A stretch of DNA of 64,000 nt. It comes from Drosophila pseudoobscura. Lineage: Eukaryota > Arthropoda > Insecta > Diptera > Drosophilidae. The position numbers and the translations under genes were made by a program. Shown piece by piece: positions 9,142 to 19,955 of this stretch. Positions within the stretch are counted from its first letter, which is position 1. Every line of letters begins with the position of its first letter. The DNA lies in contig NC_046683.1 of assembly GCF_009870125.1 (NCBI RefSeq), positions 21,461,001 through 21,525,000 of the forward strand, written 5' to 3'. Below the pieces are notes generated by a model. That model was not told where the DNA came from. It saw nothing but the letters and a program-made list of their open reading frames with translations, and made no database searches.

Positions 9142-12100
9142 ATGAGCGACAAGGCCACTGCACATATGTCGACAGATGCGCGTAATGCACTCATTACCGA
9201 TCATCTGCAGAAACTAATCAAGAGTGTGGCAGGCCCCAATGTAAGTCTGAAGCATCGTCGCCTGTCATCTACCAATAACAATAGCATCTTTTCCGTGGTC
9301 AGATCACTCCAAAGCAGCAGCGGCATCTGGAGCAGATTGCCAGGAAACATATACGCCACCCTAACTTCTTAAGCACGAAAAGTCATGAAGTAACGCAGAC
9401 GCTCAACGCGTTGGTGGACCGTTTCCAGCAGGAAAACATGGCCCCCTTTGGGCAGGCTATAAAGGAGCTGAGCACAAAACTAGTCGAGGATCCCGCCTGG
9501 CAGGATCACGACCAGACGGACGTGCAGTGGTCTTTGCTTGACTTTCTGCTCAGCATGACCAACGCGCCCATACAAAATGTGCGAAGGAACCGCCAACAGA
9601 TGGACCAGTGCCGCCTCTCGGCACTTGCCGCCGTTGAGGCCTCAACCTCCCAGGCCGTCGTGCCCAACATAGTCGAGGCGGACACCGATTGGGTGAGCCT
9701 GCTCAGCGAGGATTTCCTGGAGGGGCCAACGCCTGGGGATAGCTCGGACACTCAGGAGGTAAGACCCAGCTACAGTGTCCAATGATAAATCCACTTGAAG
9801 TAGTTTTTCCCGTTCAGGAACAGTCCGAGGAAAGCGATGCGCATGAGATTAGTGGCTCCGTTTGCCCAGAGGATTTGAAGACCACGCTGAAGCCAAAGGA
9901 CATGGCCAATGTCTATAAGAATGCCATGAATAATGTCAATCCCTGTGTTGAAAAAACATACGTGCCAGAACTGGCGAGATCCGGCAAATCCGGCAAATCC
10001 TTCCAAATAAACGCACCCATCAATCTCGCTCTGGTATCCCCAATTGAGATCAGGAGCAGAAACTTTGTCCCGCTGCCGCCACTTCAGCCGCCCCAGCTTT
10101 TCACACAGCACACCCAGAGCGTGCGCGACGAGAACGTGCTTCCGCAGCTGATCCACTCTCATTGGTGGCGCCACGACATCCAGATCCATACCAAGCCCCC
10201 TGACAGCGATCCTCTGTCCAACTTTGCCATCAGCTACCCGCAGTTCCTCAACAAGTACTCCTTGGGTCTCGTCCACTATCCGCTGCCCAACACCACCACG
10301 GAGCGCTGTCTGATCCGCGAGATCCTGTTCATGTTTGTTAGTCCCGTCAGCTGTTGCTTCTTTGTGGTGGATGAGGAGCGACGCATCCATGTGCGCCAGA
10401 ATGTGAGCATCTGCAGTGTAACAGCGGTAAGGGCATCTCCTGCCGTCCCTCTTCCTCAATCACCTCTCTCTTTCTCTGTGCATGTAGGAGGGCCTGAAAG
10501 GTACGTTGGAAGCGGAGTTGGTCCCTGCCCTGGAGGACATGATGCAGCTGCGTCAGACAGTAGACAAGCTGACGCTGCGCCAGAACGGGGAGAACATTAT
10601 CGGTACTCTAGAGTGCTTTGCCAATGGCGTGCGCGATCTGGTGCGCCCAATCAAGAAGGCGCTGCTTGCCTACGAGGAACGCATGCTCAGCGAGGAGCCC
10701 GTCTCGCTCATCCACTTCATCCGACACATGAACAAGCACTTTCGTATGCTCCAGCTGCTCCGTTTCGTGTCCAGCAAAGCCGTCCTGCCGTCGGGGCCTC
10801 CGCATCTGATGTGCGCCTATCTCCTGTCGCAGCTGTACCAGCAAACGCAGCTGCATGTGCCGCACCAGAAGCTGGCCATCGCCCTGCTGCTGGTCTCGCT
10901 AAATACATACTGCAACATTTTCGATGGCTTGTGGCGTCGGGCCAAACTGGAGGACCGGCAGGCTCAATTCATTGTGGAGCGATGGTGGGGCAATAGTCCT
11001 CTTGAGATTATTTTCTGTATATATATATTTTTTCTGCAGGGTACCTGAAGGTGAGGATGCGACCGGTGAGTGGGAAGCGAGAGTCCACATCCGCCAGCGC
11101 CGGTTAGAGGAAGAAGAGAGCGAAGAGAACCACCAATTGTTCAAGAAACTGCATAGCTGTCCCTTCTATAGGCTGCTCCTCGAGCATTCTCTCACGTCCA
11201 TTGAGACCCAAGACCTGCTGGCAAGCGTAAATCTCCTTGGCGACATGCTGGCCACCACCAACGAGAACAATTCCCGCTCCCTCTACGAAGAGCTGCATGC
11301 CCAACTCTTCGTCCAGCTGCGCGTCTACGGACGTCCAACGCAGCAGTCGGATGGAGACACACAGATGGAGAATAGTCACACAGGGAAAGAGCAGTCAGAG
11401 CAGAAAGCCTTTGAACAAAAGGTTCTGAACAGCGTTGGGACGATAAGGAACCCGGACCTGCTAGCACTGCTCACCCAGCCGATCACGAAGAAGCAGCAGG
11501 AACGAGATAAGCCGCAGGATCAGCAGCGACGGCAGCCGCCGGTTCAGGCAGTGCAAGTGCTGGAAGGACTGGAGAGCGCCACGCGACTGCAGGTGAAGGA
11601 CGTGATGTCAGAGGCCCTCAGGGAGATACTGCTGCGCCGCCAGTCGCTGGCCAATATGTTTGCGATCAAGGCCATGACCGTTGACCTGCAGCTTGGCGAG
11701 AGCGCGCGCTTCCTGCGTCACGTTTTGCTGCTGGAGGCCGACCATCTGCTGCGTCCATACTACACGAGGCTCTTTCGCGATATCGAGGCGGGTCTGAGCT
11801 GGGCTCAGGTGTCGGTGCTGAACATGGAGCTGTACGAGCTTCTAATGCCCCAATATGCGCAAATGGCTGGACGCGCTTCGGTCAGGATCGTCTCCCAGGT
11901 GCGCTCCACCTCCACCAAGGTGTACGAGGCTGTGGAGGCCATCGAGCTGGTGTTCGATTTTTTTGAGCACGTGCAGAGGATCGTGACGCCGTCGAACTTG
12001 CAGACGTACAATGCGGTCTGGCGCCTGATGCTCAAAGTCAAGTGGGCCGCCTGGAAGCTGGAGAATATGGTCTTCATTAGGCGTTCGCACAGGGACATGT

Positions 12101-12703
12101 ATACGCCGCTGGACATGCTAGGCCTCACCGTTCGCCGACTGGAGATCCTGCGGTTCTGGCTCATGTATCTGATCAACAGTCTGCACACCCACATTATGCA
12201 GGTCGTGAGCCACCAGTTCGAGCCACAGATTGCCAAGTGCCACAACATCCGGGAGCTGAGCTCTCTGCACGAGCAGTATATGCTGCTGCTGTCCAGTCAC
12301 TGCCTGCTCACCGAGGAAACGGCTGCCTTTCGCATTGCCCTCGAGCAGCTCTTCCATGTGGTGTTTGTTCTGGACTTGGAATGGACCAGTTGCTCCAGCT
12401 ACCTGGTCGACTCCCATCCACTCGCCCTGGATGTGTCCTCCGATGATGACGAAGACAACCCCAAGTGCCTGCAGTACTTGGCTCTCAACCAGGTAGTGGA
12501 AATTGAGATGACATACATACGTTGCCATCAAACGCTGGCCGAGATTCTCAATAATTTGGTCTACAAGCATGATCATCATTTCCGTGAGTGACTGAATGAG
12601 CGAGCGACGGTTGAATGGTTCTAAGGTTTTGTTTTGTTTCTCTCCACTCCGTCTTTCAGTTACAGCGTTGGAGTCGGCCATCAACACAAGTGTACCCTAC
12701 TGA
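9142..12703 (+). CDS. Grip128: Gamma-tubulin complex component 5 (Grip128)
   Basis: Six exons are inferred: 9142-9240, 9303-9758, 9818-10426, 10488-10984, 11040-12583 and 12660-12703 (1082 aa). Every junction is GT-AG and keeps frame. The 10,985-11,039 intron uses a GTGGGG donor that restores a Trp codon. The protein is long and helical. Its second half has the Spc97/Spc98 pattern: LFRDIEAGLSWAQVSVLN, then a block ending LMLKVKWAAWKLENM, then a short C-terminal exon ending LTALESAINTSVPY. GCP5-class proteins sit in the gamma-tubulin ring complex that nucleates microtubules at centrosomes. The acidic, variable linkers (for example SSDDDEDNPK near the C-terminus) are normal for the family, and length is close to fly Grip128. 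I am confident of the family and fairly confident of the subtype. Confidence 0.85.
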
Positions 12704-13630
12704 TGGAATCCTCTTACAGACGGAAGGATTGGCCTTCATCGCAGGATATCTGATGGCCAGGTCGGGCCAGGAGAATCGAATCTCAAGGAATCCCATTCAC
12801 TTTGAACTCAAACCAATTGTTGTAACTTTTAAAGAACTTAAAAACTGATTACAAGGGTTGATTGGGAATCATTATGGGATTCGAGGGAAGACTGCATTCA
12901 TCGGTTAAAGATGCGATGCGAAACGGTTGGCTAGGAACACAATATTTATTTACTATATGTATAATGGTGGCTTACAGGATATAACTATAATCTATCATGG
13001 GCCTTTTGAGCAATATCTTATGAATCTTATGAGCTGGGAATTGTGTACAAATTCGATTAGAGATTTCAGATTTTACTCTGAGCGGCTTGAGATTAGTTGC
13101 ATTGGGGGCTTACGTAATCTGTTTGCGGATGCTGATACCGATTGGCAGGTGTTGAGAATGTGTTCGATGTCAAAGTAACGGGCGCCAGTAAGCTTTGTGG
13201 GACTTTTGACCCTAGAGTCGTGACGCTTTGGTATCTACTGTCCTTTGGGGCTGGGCTTGACAGTTGGCTGCGCTTTCAAACCTTGGGACGCAGCTTACTT
13301 CCGATAGTGAAGGAAGGAGTTTCTATCCGGCCTTAAGCCATACTTTTATCGATGACTCAGCAGAGTGCTGCAGCAGGCGGCTTTTGCCCAGAGCCCTGGT
13401 ATCCCTGGCAACTCTGGAAAATGACAAAAAATGCAAAATGCAGGGAATAACGTGCTACTCGGTATCCGGACGAAGTAGCTTTATAAAGAGGCAAAACCTG
13501 TCAGGGGTGCCACAGTCGAAGAACGGAGCTCAAGGCATCTGACAGCTGACAAGTCCCGACCCCAAAGAGTATATCTGAGTCTCTGAAGAGAGAAGATCCA
13601 ACAGTTTGCGGTTTGTCCAAGAGTCGAAAA
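12704..13630. other. Intergenic, nothing recognised
   Basis: 927 bases between Grip128 and the TMEM17-like gene. It contains only short ORFs of up to 92 codons with no recognisable motif. The last 100 bases or so are the likely 5' UTR of the TMEM17-like gene. No transposon hallmark was seen. Confidence 0.5.
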
Positions 13631-14193
13631 ATGTTCCAAGCGACTGAGCTGCGGTCCTGTCTGCTGCTCCAGATGCTGCTGGAGGCGAATGTCTACGTGT
13701 CCGCATTTTGGGCCGTGAACTATCTGTTCTACATAGTCGTTCACGTAAGTTCTGGGGTGGATCCTCCCCAATGATCTGCATCGAAATAAACGAAGTTCCC
13801 TTCCAGATGGACCAGCTATGGAGCTTCGATACCTTGGGCCTGTTACTGGCATATGTGCTGGCCGTGGGCTCGGAGATAGTGCGTCTGCATGCCACCTTTG
13901 CGGTGAATCTACGCCCAGAGAACGCCTCGATGTGGCTGCTCTTAACAGTGACGCCGTGTGTCCTGTTCCCGTCCATGGTCTACCTCCGCCTATCGTTGGG
14001 AGATGACGCCCGCCTCTGGCCTCACAGCATCTCGTATGCGGTGCTGGCTCTGATCGGCCTGGAGGTGATTGCGATCCTGGTACACAACATAAGCAAAGAG
14101 CTGGATGAGACGAATCGGCAACTGGCGGATGTTAGCACGCATCAGAGCCCTGCCCCTCAGAATGAGAATCAGAGGACGCCTCGCATGGACTAA
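13631..14193 (+). CDS. TMEM17/TMEM216-family four-pass membrane protein
   Basis: Two exons, 13631-13744 and 13807-14193, are joined CAC/GTAAGT to TTCCAG/ATG in phase 0 (166 aa). Exon 2 also begins with ATG, but exon 1 supplies the first membrane segment. There are four hydrophobic segments: one at about 11-37, a second around GLLLAYVLAVG, a third around WLLLTVTPCVLFPSMVYL, and a fourth around SYAVLALIGLEVIAILV. The motif SEIVRLHATFAVNL after the second segment corresponds to the EAIRLYLGYVGNL block of vertebrate TMEM17. LLLQMLLEANVY near the start also resembles LALQMSLYFNTY. In animals TMEM17 and TMEM216 belong to the MKS module of the ciliary transition zone, so expression in ciliated neurons or sperm precursors would be expected. 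The tail is short and polar. Confidence 0.75.
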
Positions 14194-14369
14194 AGCTCTG
14201 AGGTTTATTGTGTTGTTAGCGACAACAACCCTCTCTAACAGCATAAAATAAAATAAAATAAAAATAGGCTACTTTTAGCTACAAGCTAGATGCAACTGTG
14301 CAGAGTAAGTGCGCGTCTAAGGGGCAAGCAAAAATCATCCAAACGGGAATGAGCATCCCACGGCACCAG
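14194..14369. terminator. Convergent 3' ends of TMEM17-like and GLTP genes
   Basis: 176 bases between the stops. A run of AATAAAATAAAATAAA at about 14,246-14,265 gives the plus-strand gene strong polyadenylation signals. I see no perfect AATAAA on the minus strand within this gap. Confidence 0.5.
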
Positions 14370-15207
14370 CTAGTGGGGCGCTTCATCTAGGTTGTGAGCC
14401 TTGAGCAGTGCATCTATCTTGTTCAACTGGGCCCGCATGGTGGGCAAGTAGTCGGACATGACAACGAGGTTCTCCTCCTGATCCTCGCCCTGACCGAGCA
14501 GCTGCTTGCGTGTGGGTACCCATGCGTAAATGATCTGGAAGAGAGCATTAGCAGTGTAATTTAAGATGGAAAAAGGCGGAAAATAGTCTCACTCCTCCTT
14601 ACCTTAATGGTACTCTGCACGATAAAACCGTGGTACTGCTTCAGGGTGCGCTCGTAGGCATTCTGCAGATGATGCTTGAGCGCCTCCTGCTTCTGGTCAT
14701 CGTTGTAGATGTTCTCGAAGAAGATGCAAATCAGCTGGAGGCCCCGCTTCAGCCAGAGCAGGGCATTGGGGGCCACGTTCTCCCCCTTTATATTCAGGAC
14801 GATCATATCCTCCAGATAATGGTGCTTGAGCACATTCTCGCCGTAGACTCTGCTTAATTTCTGACGAAAGATACACAAAGTGGGTTGAAGTACCTACGTT
14901 GGAATCGGGTCTTGGGTTTGTTTCTCTTACATCTATATTTCCATTCATGTCGTTAATCACGGGCGTAAATAGCTTGCCAAAGGTTTCTGCCAAAAAGAAA
15001 TAAACGAAAAATTATCGTCGTACAAAACTGGTTAGATACTGTGTCTGTGTCTGTGTGATCGAGTGGGGTGCGTCTGGTACTATCACCTATAACTGTCACT
15101 ATCTCTAGGGCGGCGTCGAGGAACGCTCGAGTTTCGATCTTATCGGCGGCATTGCCCGGAAATCCCTTCAGCGCCTTGAATTGTATGCGTGCTGCTGATG
15201 CGCTCAT
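14370..15207 (-). CDS. Glycolipid transfer protein (GLTP)
   Basis: Four exons on the minus strand, 15207-15087, 14986-14931, 14860-14603 and 14534-14370, give 199 aa with consistent GT-AG junctions. The sequence follows the GLTP fold: FLDAALEIVTVIG, then ETFGKLFTPVINDMNGNI containing the conserved D and N that hold the sugar headgroup, then LLWLKRGLQLICIFFENI with the conserved W, K and R, and later LKQYHGFIVQSTIK with the conserved HGF. GLTPs move glycosphingolipids between membranes in the cytosol and contact the ER through VAP proteins. The length is close to the usual 209 aa. The D. melanogaster counterpart is, from memory, CG6299. Confidence 0.9.
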
Positions 15208-16430
15208 GGTTCTCGAGTTCTTTGGTTCTTGGGTTCTTGAGTTCGCTGCGTCTGGGTCTGCGTCTGCAGGGCAAATGAAATGGAAATTGAAATTGAAATC
15301 GAAAATGATAGTGATAGTGAAAGTGAAAAGGAAAACCAAAATAATAATTCAATGCTCAAGCAGTGCTTTGCTTTATGGACACCAATTGGTTATCTTATCA
15401 GCAAGCAGCGCACCTGCTCAACACCTCTGCCTGCACCAAACTACGAATATTTCAACTCTACTTTGTCGAATCAGTTTTCACTATTGAACCCCGTTCGGTG
15501 CTACCGCTGCCTTCCGTTCCCGCTGTGCTCTTCGCTTTTCGCCGTTCGCCGTTCGCTGCTCGCTGCTCGCTGCTTGTGTCCACTGCTCTGCTGTGTCGTC
15601 GATAGTGAGAACGAATAGAATACAAGTTTGCCGCGTCGGCCAAGATGCTGACGCTGACGCTGACAGTGCCAGTGCCATTGACGCTTCGGGAGAGCGGGCT
15701 CTCAGTAAGCCGCAGTAACCCCTTTCAAGATGCGGCCAAGACCCAGGCCAAGCGCATTCACTAGTAAAAAAGAAGGTGCCACTCTCTCTTTCTGTGTGTC
15801 GCGCGCGCTAGACCGCGACTGTGTCAAAGTAGGTGACAGTCTGTTGAGTGAGCGATTTCTGGAAATGCCTCACCTCAACACTAACAACTTGCCAAGTACG
15901 ACCAGTCGGTGCCGTCGTTCCCCAGAGAGTAAGCTCGGGCTCAACTGACGACAGCGATCAACCGAAGCCACGCTAAGCACTCGAAGCACCCGAAGCACCA
16001 GCTGCGTACGAGTATGTGTGTGTGGTGTGTGTATGCGCCTGTGCGTGTTCGTGTGTGTCTCCTCGACAAAGTCGCCTCCCCGCTGGAAAAGTTCACCGAG
16101 TCACTTTAATTTTCCATTTTTTAATCGAAAATGTATCTTCTGATTTTACATATGTAACTTTTTTTTAGTTTCTTCTTTCGCTTGTCAAAATCTGTATCAC
16201 ACTTGCCAATCATAGGTTTATTTTTGTTAACAAACAGCAAGGAACGGCAAATATTACGAACATACGTAGCTCCATATGGTCCAAGAAAGGATTACAAGAT
16301 TTCTGGGCCTGCTTTTCACATCATTCTAACGTCATATTTCGGTTTTTATTGAAACATTTTAATTTCAAAAATAAACTATAGAAAATAATGAAAAATACAA
16401 AATAACATCTAAAATAAATGTAATTAATGT
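15208..16430. other. Intergenic / 5' leader of GLTP
   Basis: The first few hundred bases should hold the GLTP promoter. The rest contains GAAATT-type simple repeats (about 15,285-15,330), TTCGCC/CTGCTCG-rich stretches (15,540-15,580) and GT repeats (16,015-16,060). A low-similarity AT-rich stretch runs from 16,130 to 16,430. No convincing coding exon was seen on either strand. Confidence 0.45.
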
Positions 16431-16860
16431 GTAACACCCAGAAAGAAGCGTTACCGACCCTGTAAAGCATATATATTCTTGATCAGCATCAATATACGAC
16501 TCGATATACATAGCCATGTCTGTCTGACCGTCCCGATGAGCGCCTAGATCTCAGAGACTTTATATCCAGTCTCCTGTGATATTCAACGGTTACAAGTCTA
16601 ACCCTGCCACGCCCCCTCCGGCCTCGACAAAGAATGAGAATCTCTGGACAATATATCTGACAATATCTACCAGATTTCTGAACCTGGATCAGATCAAATG
16701 AATATTCTAGCCAGAAGGAACAAATGACATTGCAGTGGACCCCTGCAGACCCCTACAGACCCCCGCCACGCGCCACTCATTCTCTCTCTCGCCCACTCTT
16801 CCTCTTCCTCGTGCAGTGTCCGCCTTTTGGCGGAGGGGAGCGCGATAGCACCTCACATGC
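16431..16860 (+). mobile_element. DINE-1/mini-me-like repeat, copy 1
   Basis: The copy begins TGTAACACCCAGAAAGAAGC and contains ATATTCTTGATCAGCATCAA, then a GAxTCGATATA core followed by GTCTGTCTGACCGTCC, the GTCY-type simple repeat of mini-me elements. Later it shares GCCAGAAGGAACAA and a CTCTCTCxC...CTCTTCCTC...GTGCAGTGT tail with copy 2. The core is the dispersed Drosophila repeat usually described as mini-me or part of DINE-1/INE-1 (Helitron-related). Family naming is from memory. It has no coding capacity. Confidence 0.7.
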
Positions 16861-16999
16861 CATACTTTCGCATAAATAAAATGGCTAAATACACAATACA
16901 AGACTGGGGTAATAAATTGAAAACATCCCAAAGAGACGTATTATTATGTATGAAATGCATAAGACCCAAAACACCCGATTGTATTCCCTGTCCCTCTCT

Positions 17000-17100
17000 T
17001 CAACGGCAGCTTGGCATTGAATGTGTTTCGCCTGCCAGCGGTGCGGCTCCTATGGGGGACACTGAACGCTTAATCCCAGACAAGACACGCCTATGTCATG
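17000..17100 (+). repeat. Dispersed repeat, partner of 19,866-19,955
   Basis: The stretch reading TTTCGCCTGCCAGCGGTGCGG, followed by CTATGGGGGACAC and TAATCCCAGACAAGACAC, recurs with scattered substitutions at about 19,870-19,955. A shorter match (GCCAGCGGTGCGGTTCCCAT) lies near 20,929. The family is unknown. It sits next to the DINE-1-like copies. Confidence 0.6.
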
Positions 17101-18128
17101 TCCTCGCCAGCATTAAAGCTCGCATTGTATTGGGGACCAACGAATCGTATCTGAAACTGAAATACGAGAGGCCCGGAATTTGTAATTTCTTCAAAAGATG
17201 GTCCCACGCTGAGGTGAATTGGCACGATGTACTCTCGACACACTCTGGGACCAGTTTCGGTCCATGGGGAGAGCCGTGGATCTCCATGCAGACATACATT
17301 TACGCATATTTTCTGTCATAATATCTCTGTCATGTCAAACGTAAAGGATGCCTGAATGCAGAGGGTATGCGGTGGGAGTACAGGAGACCATGTACAGAGA
17401 TCTTATATGGAAAATGGCAACGGGCCAAGGGAGCGAGATCCTCCATGTTCATGCCTTCCCTAGGATTGGATTTGAGAACTGAGCGCAAAACCAGAAGAGG
17501 TTGGGGATCTGAATATGCATAGTCTCCTGCTGTGCGCTGTCTGATGTCCGTGTCTGATGTCTACATATGTGTGTCGAACTAGGGGGCGTAGTCGAAAATA
17601 TGCTAGGGGGCTGCGGCATATCGAGAGTTATGTCGTTACCGAGGGAGGGGTCCCCACGAACAAGATAGGACTAATGTGTGCTAGTGCGTGTCTCCTGGCC
17701 CTTGGCCTGCTCACCTGACAATCCTCATCCACACGCGAGTGTTTGCTCCCAAGGATGCGGGGTAAGATTGTCCTTGTCCAGAAGGTTCGCCTGCCTATGA
17801 AAACCTCCTTTGGGCATATTCTGTGCGTTTCATATATTTCATATTTCGATTCAGCCAGTCCACTTCCAGTCCGCTTCCAGTCCCCGCTATTATTCCACTT
17901 CCAGTCCACTGCCACTATTCCACTTACAACCTCTGAAGCCCGATGGATGACCTCTTCTTTCGCTGCGGCGATGGTTCAGCGATCAGCTTCGTTCGACCAT
18001 TGGTTTTGGTTTTGGTTTTGGATTGTTGTGTCCCTCTGCTGCCGCCGCAGGGGTGGCCGAAAATGCATGTTGCATGCCCTCCTGGTGGAGAACCTGTGAG
18101 GTGAGGTTCTTATTCTCACATCATCTCC
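17101..18128. other. Intergenic, nothing recognised
   Basis: No convincing gene. A GGTTTTGGTTTTGG simple repeat lies near 18,000-18,020 and a short CCAGTCC-rich repeat at about 17,860-17,925. The last bases form the likely 3' UTR of the minus-strand ORF ending at 18,129. Confidence 0.4.
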
Positions 18129-19529
18129 CTATTTCGGGGAACGTAGAGAAATGGTCACCTCGTTTCGCTTGTTGAAGCGCACCCGGAAGAGGATGCCTGA
18201 CGCGCTGTACAGGAAGCTGCGGTGCAAGTTGCGGCCCTCTCGCTCCTGCCCTTCCACGTGCTCGATTAGTCCCTGCGGCAGGTGGCGGTTGTCGATCCGG
18301 ACCCTCCAGTGGGCAGGCGCCTCCACCCACCCCTCCAGGGGCGATGCTTGTGGACGCGACAGGGTGCCTGTCTCCTCAGGGTCCACTATGACGATCAAAG
18401 GCTTCATGGAGTCCTCCTGGGTCGGCGAGAGGCTGCGGATGTGGTAGGTGACGTGCGGGTTGGAACGTGTGCCGGCACCGCGCTGCTGCTGTAGCCACGC
18501 TCGGGCCGCTGCGGAGGTGCTCGGACCCTCGTCGAGGGCAGGGTATGCTGTCGGGATGGCGATGGCGATGGCCATCGCGCGCTCCGGGGTTGAGGCTGCG
18601 CTGCTTGTCTCGCTCTGATATCGCAGCCACTGCCGCACAGCGGCAGATGTGCTCGGCCGCTCGCCTTGGTCTGGATAGCTTCCTGTACCGGTGCCGGTTC
18701 CGGTTCCGCTTCTGGCCTTAGCCTTGGCATTGGTCCTGGCCCTGGCCCTGGCCTTGGCCACCACGGACTTGGTGGCGATGTGCAGAGCACGCTCATGGCT
18801 TGATACTCCTCCACTGCTCGTCTCGCTCTCGTCCCAAGCCGTGGCGTCCAGGGGACTCTCCGGCTCTGGCGACGGACAGGGAGTGACGCTCGGTGTGTCG
18901 ATGTCCTGTAGGATGGGATCGTCGTGGGATCTTGCAGCGGCCGGTGGGGTCGGAGGCTGGGACTCCGGCGTCAGAGCCAAGGAACCTGTGGGCTCGGCAG
19001 GCTCCTCGAGCTCCTCGAGATCCGCCAGGTCCTCGACGAAGGCCCAGTTGTGCTCCAGATTGGGGTCGGTCGACACGCTCTCATCCTCCCACGGCATCGG
19101 TGTTGGGGGTCGGGGTGGCGTCAGTTCCTCCGCCTCGTTGTCCGGATTCGAACCCGTCGACCAGCTCTGCTCGTCCCAAGGCAGCAACATCGGGAAGCGC
19201 GGCGCCTTGCGTGCCGGCTTGTTTTCGTTGCTGGCTTCTTTTTCTGCTGGTGTTGGGGGCAGACGGTCGCCCAGGGCCTCGTCCGGCTCGGGAATGGCCA
19301 GGGCGGCCCAGAGATGTTCCGCACTCGGAAGCGGGTCCGCCAGCCCCGGAATGGGGAGTCTCGGATGTCCGGCGTTATGACCTACGGCTCTGCCGCGGTC
19401 TGCGGGGTTCGGCATGTCGTCCCCATGCCCGGCATGGGTCCGCATGCGGACATCCTCGTCTCCGGCGTCGAGGGCCTGAGGCTCTTGGGCCTCCTCGGCG
19501 CGGCGCACTTTGCGTTGCGACTCAGACAT
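18129..19529 (-). CDS. Unrecognised proline/serine-rich protein with internal repeats
   Basis: A 466-aa ORF starts at an ATG (19,529-19,527) that lies one base after a strong splice acceptor (TTGCTTCTCCACAG). The protein is acidic, Pro/Ser/Thr-rich and mostly disordered. It contains three degenerate duplicated motifs: PWDEQSWSTGSN and PWEDESVSTDPN (about 117-128 and 146-157); ESETSSGGVSSHERALHIA and SETSSAASTPERAMAIA (about 235-253 and 306-322); ERPSTSAAVRQWLR and EGPSTSAAARAWL (about 290-303 and 334-346). A basic KARARARTNAKAKARS stretch lies between. The last 65 residues look ordered, with alternating hydrophobic residues (HWRVRIDNRHLPQG ... SGILFRVRFNKRNEVTISL), and may be a small beta-rich domain. 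I know no family for it. GC-rich third positions across a long uninterrupted frame argue for real coding. It may be the second ORF of a transcript shared with the metallopeptidase gene upstream. Confidence 0.65.
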   Translation of the reverse strand: MSESQRKVRRAEEAQEPQALDAGDEDVRMRTHAGHGDDMPNPADRGRAVGHNAGHPRLPIPGLADPLPSAEHLWAALAIPEPDEALGDRLPPTPAEKEASNENKPARKAPRFPMLLPWDEQSWSTGSNPDNEAEELTPPRPPTPMPWEDESVSTDPNLEHNWAFVEDLADLEELEEPAEPTGSLALTPESQPPTPPAAARSHDDPILQDIDTPSVTPCPSPEPESPLDATAWDESETSSGGVSSHERALHIATKSVVAKARARARTNAKAKARSGTGTGTGTGSYPDQGERPSTSAAVRQWLRYQSETSSAASTPERAMAIAIAIPTAYPALDEGPSTSAAARAWLQQQRGAGTRSNPHVTYHIRSLSPTQEDSMKPLIVIVDPEETGTLSRPQASPLEGWVEAPAHWRVRIDNRHLPQGLIEHVEGQEREGRNLHRSFLYSASGILFRVRFNKRNEVTISLRSPK

Positions 19530-19865
19530 TCTGTGGAGAAGCAATTGTTGGTTAAATTCCCTCCTTAAGTCCCGAGTACATAGGTCCCCAGAAGCTACAT
19601 CTCTGACCTTTTCGGACCTATGCGTGGGATCTAGGAGATCACAGCCACCGGCCGCTGCAGATCTTTAACAGGGGCCCTTGCCACCTAATCCCTGGTCGTC
19701 CCGACTGCAATCGCTGTACAGGAGTTTGTTTGAAAAATGTACAAGCTTCAGTTCTGTCTGATTTACCACCAAATCCTCTGGGGACAGCCCTATTGGGTAC
19801 AACAGTATCTTGTATCTTGCAAAACCGTGAGCTCTAACAGCGCTCCCTTCCCTCAGGGGCACCAC

Positions 19866-19955
19866 TCGGTGCCATGGCATTTGTTTCGCCTACCAGCGGT
19901 GCGGTTTCCATGGGGTACACGGTCCGCGTAATCCCAGAACAAGACACTTTCTCGA
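19866..19955 (+). repeat. Dispersed repeat, partner of 17,000-17,100
   Basis: TTTCGCCTACCAGCGGTGCGG, then CATGGGGTACAC and TAATCCCAGAACAAGACAC. Same orientation as the other copy, with about one change in six bases by eye. Confidence 0.6.

Noticed and set aside
16827-17321. A 164-codon plus-strand ORF after DINE-1-like copy 1
   Set aside because: It begins inside the repeat and runs through the dispersed GCCAGCGGTGCGG repeat. No conserved protein motif is visible.
19135-19160. GGATTCGAACCC, resembling a tRNA B box
   Set aside because: It lies inside the coding frame of the minus-strand ORF. No A box or cloverleaf can be drawn around it.
18691-19568. Plus-strand ORFs of over 200 codons opposite the proline/serine-rich ORF
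   Set aside because: GC-rich third positions of the minus-strand gene create open antisense frames. They lack starts in good context and any motif.
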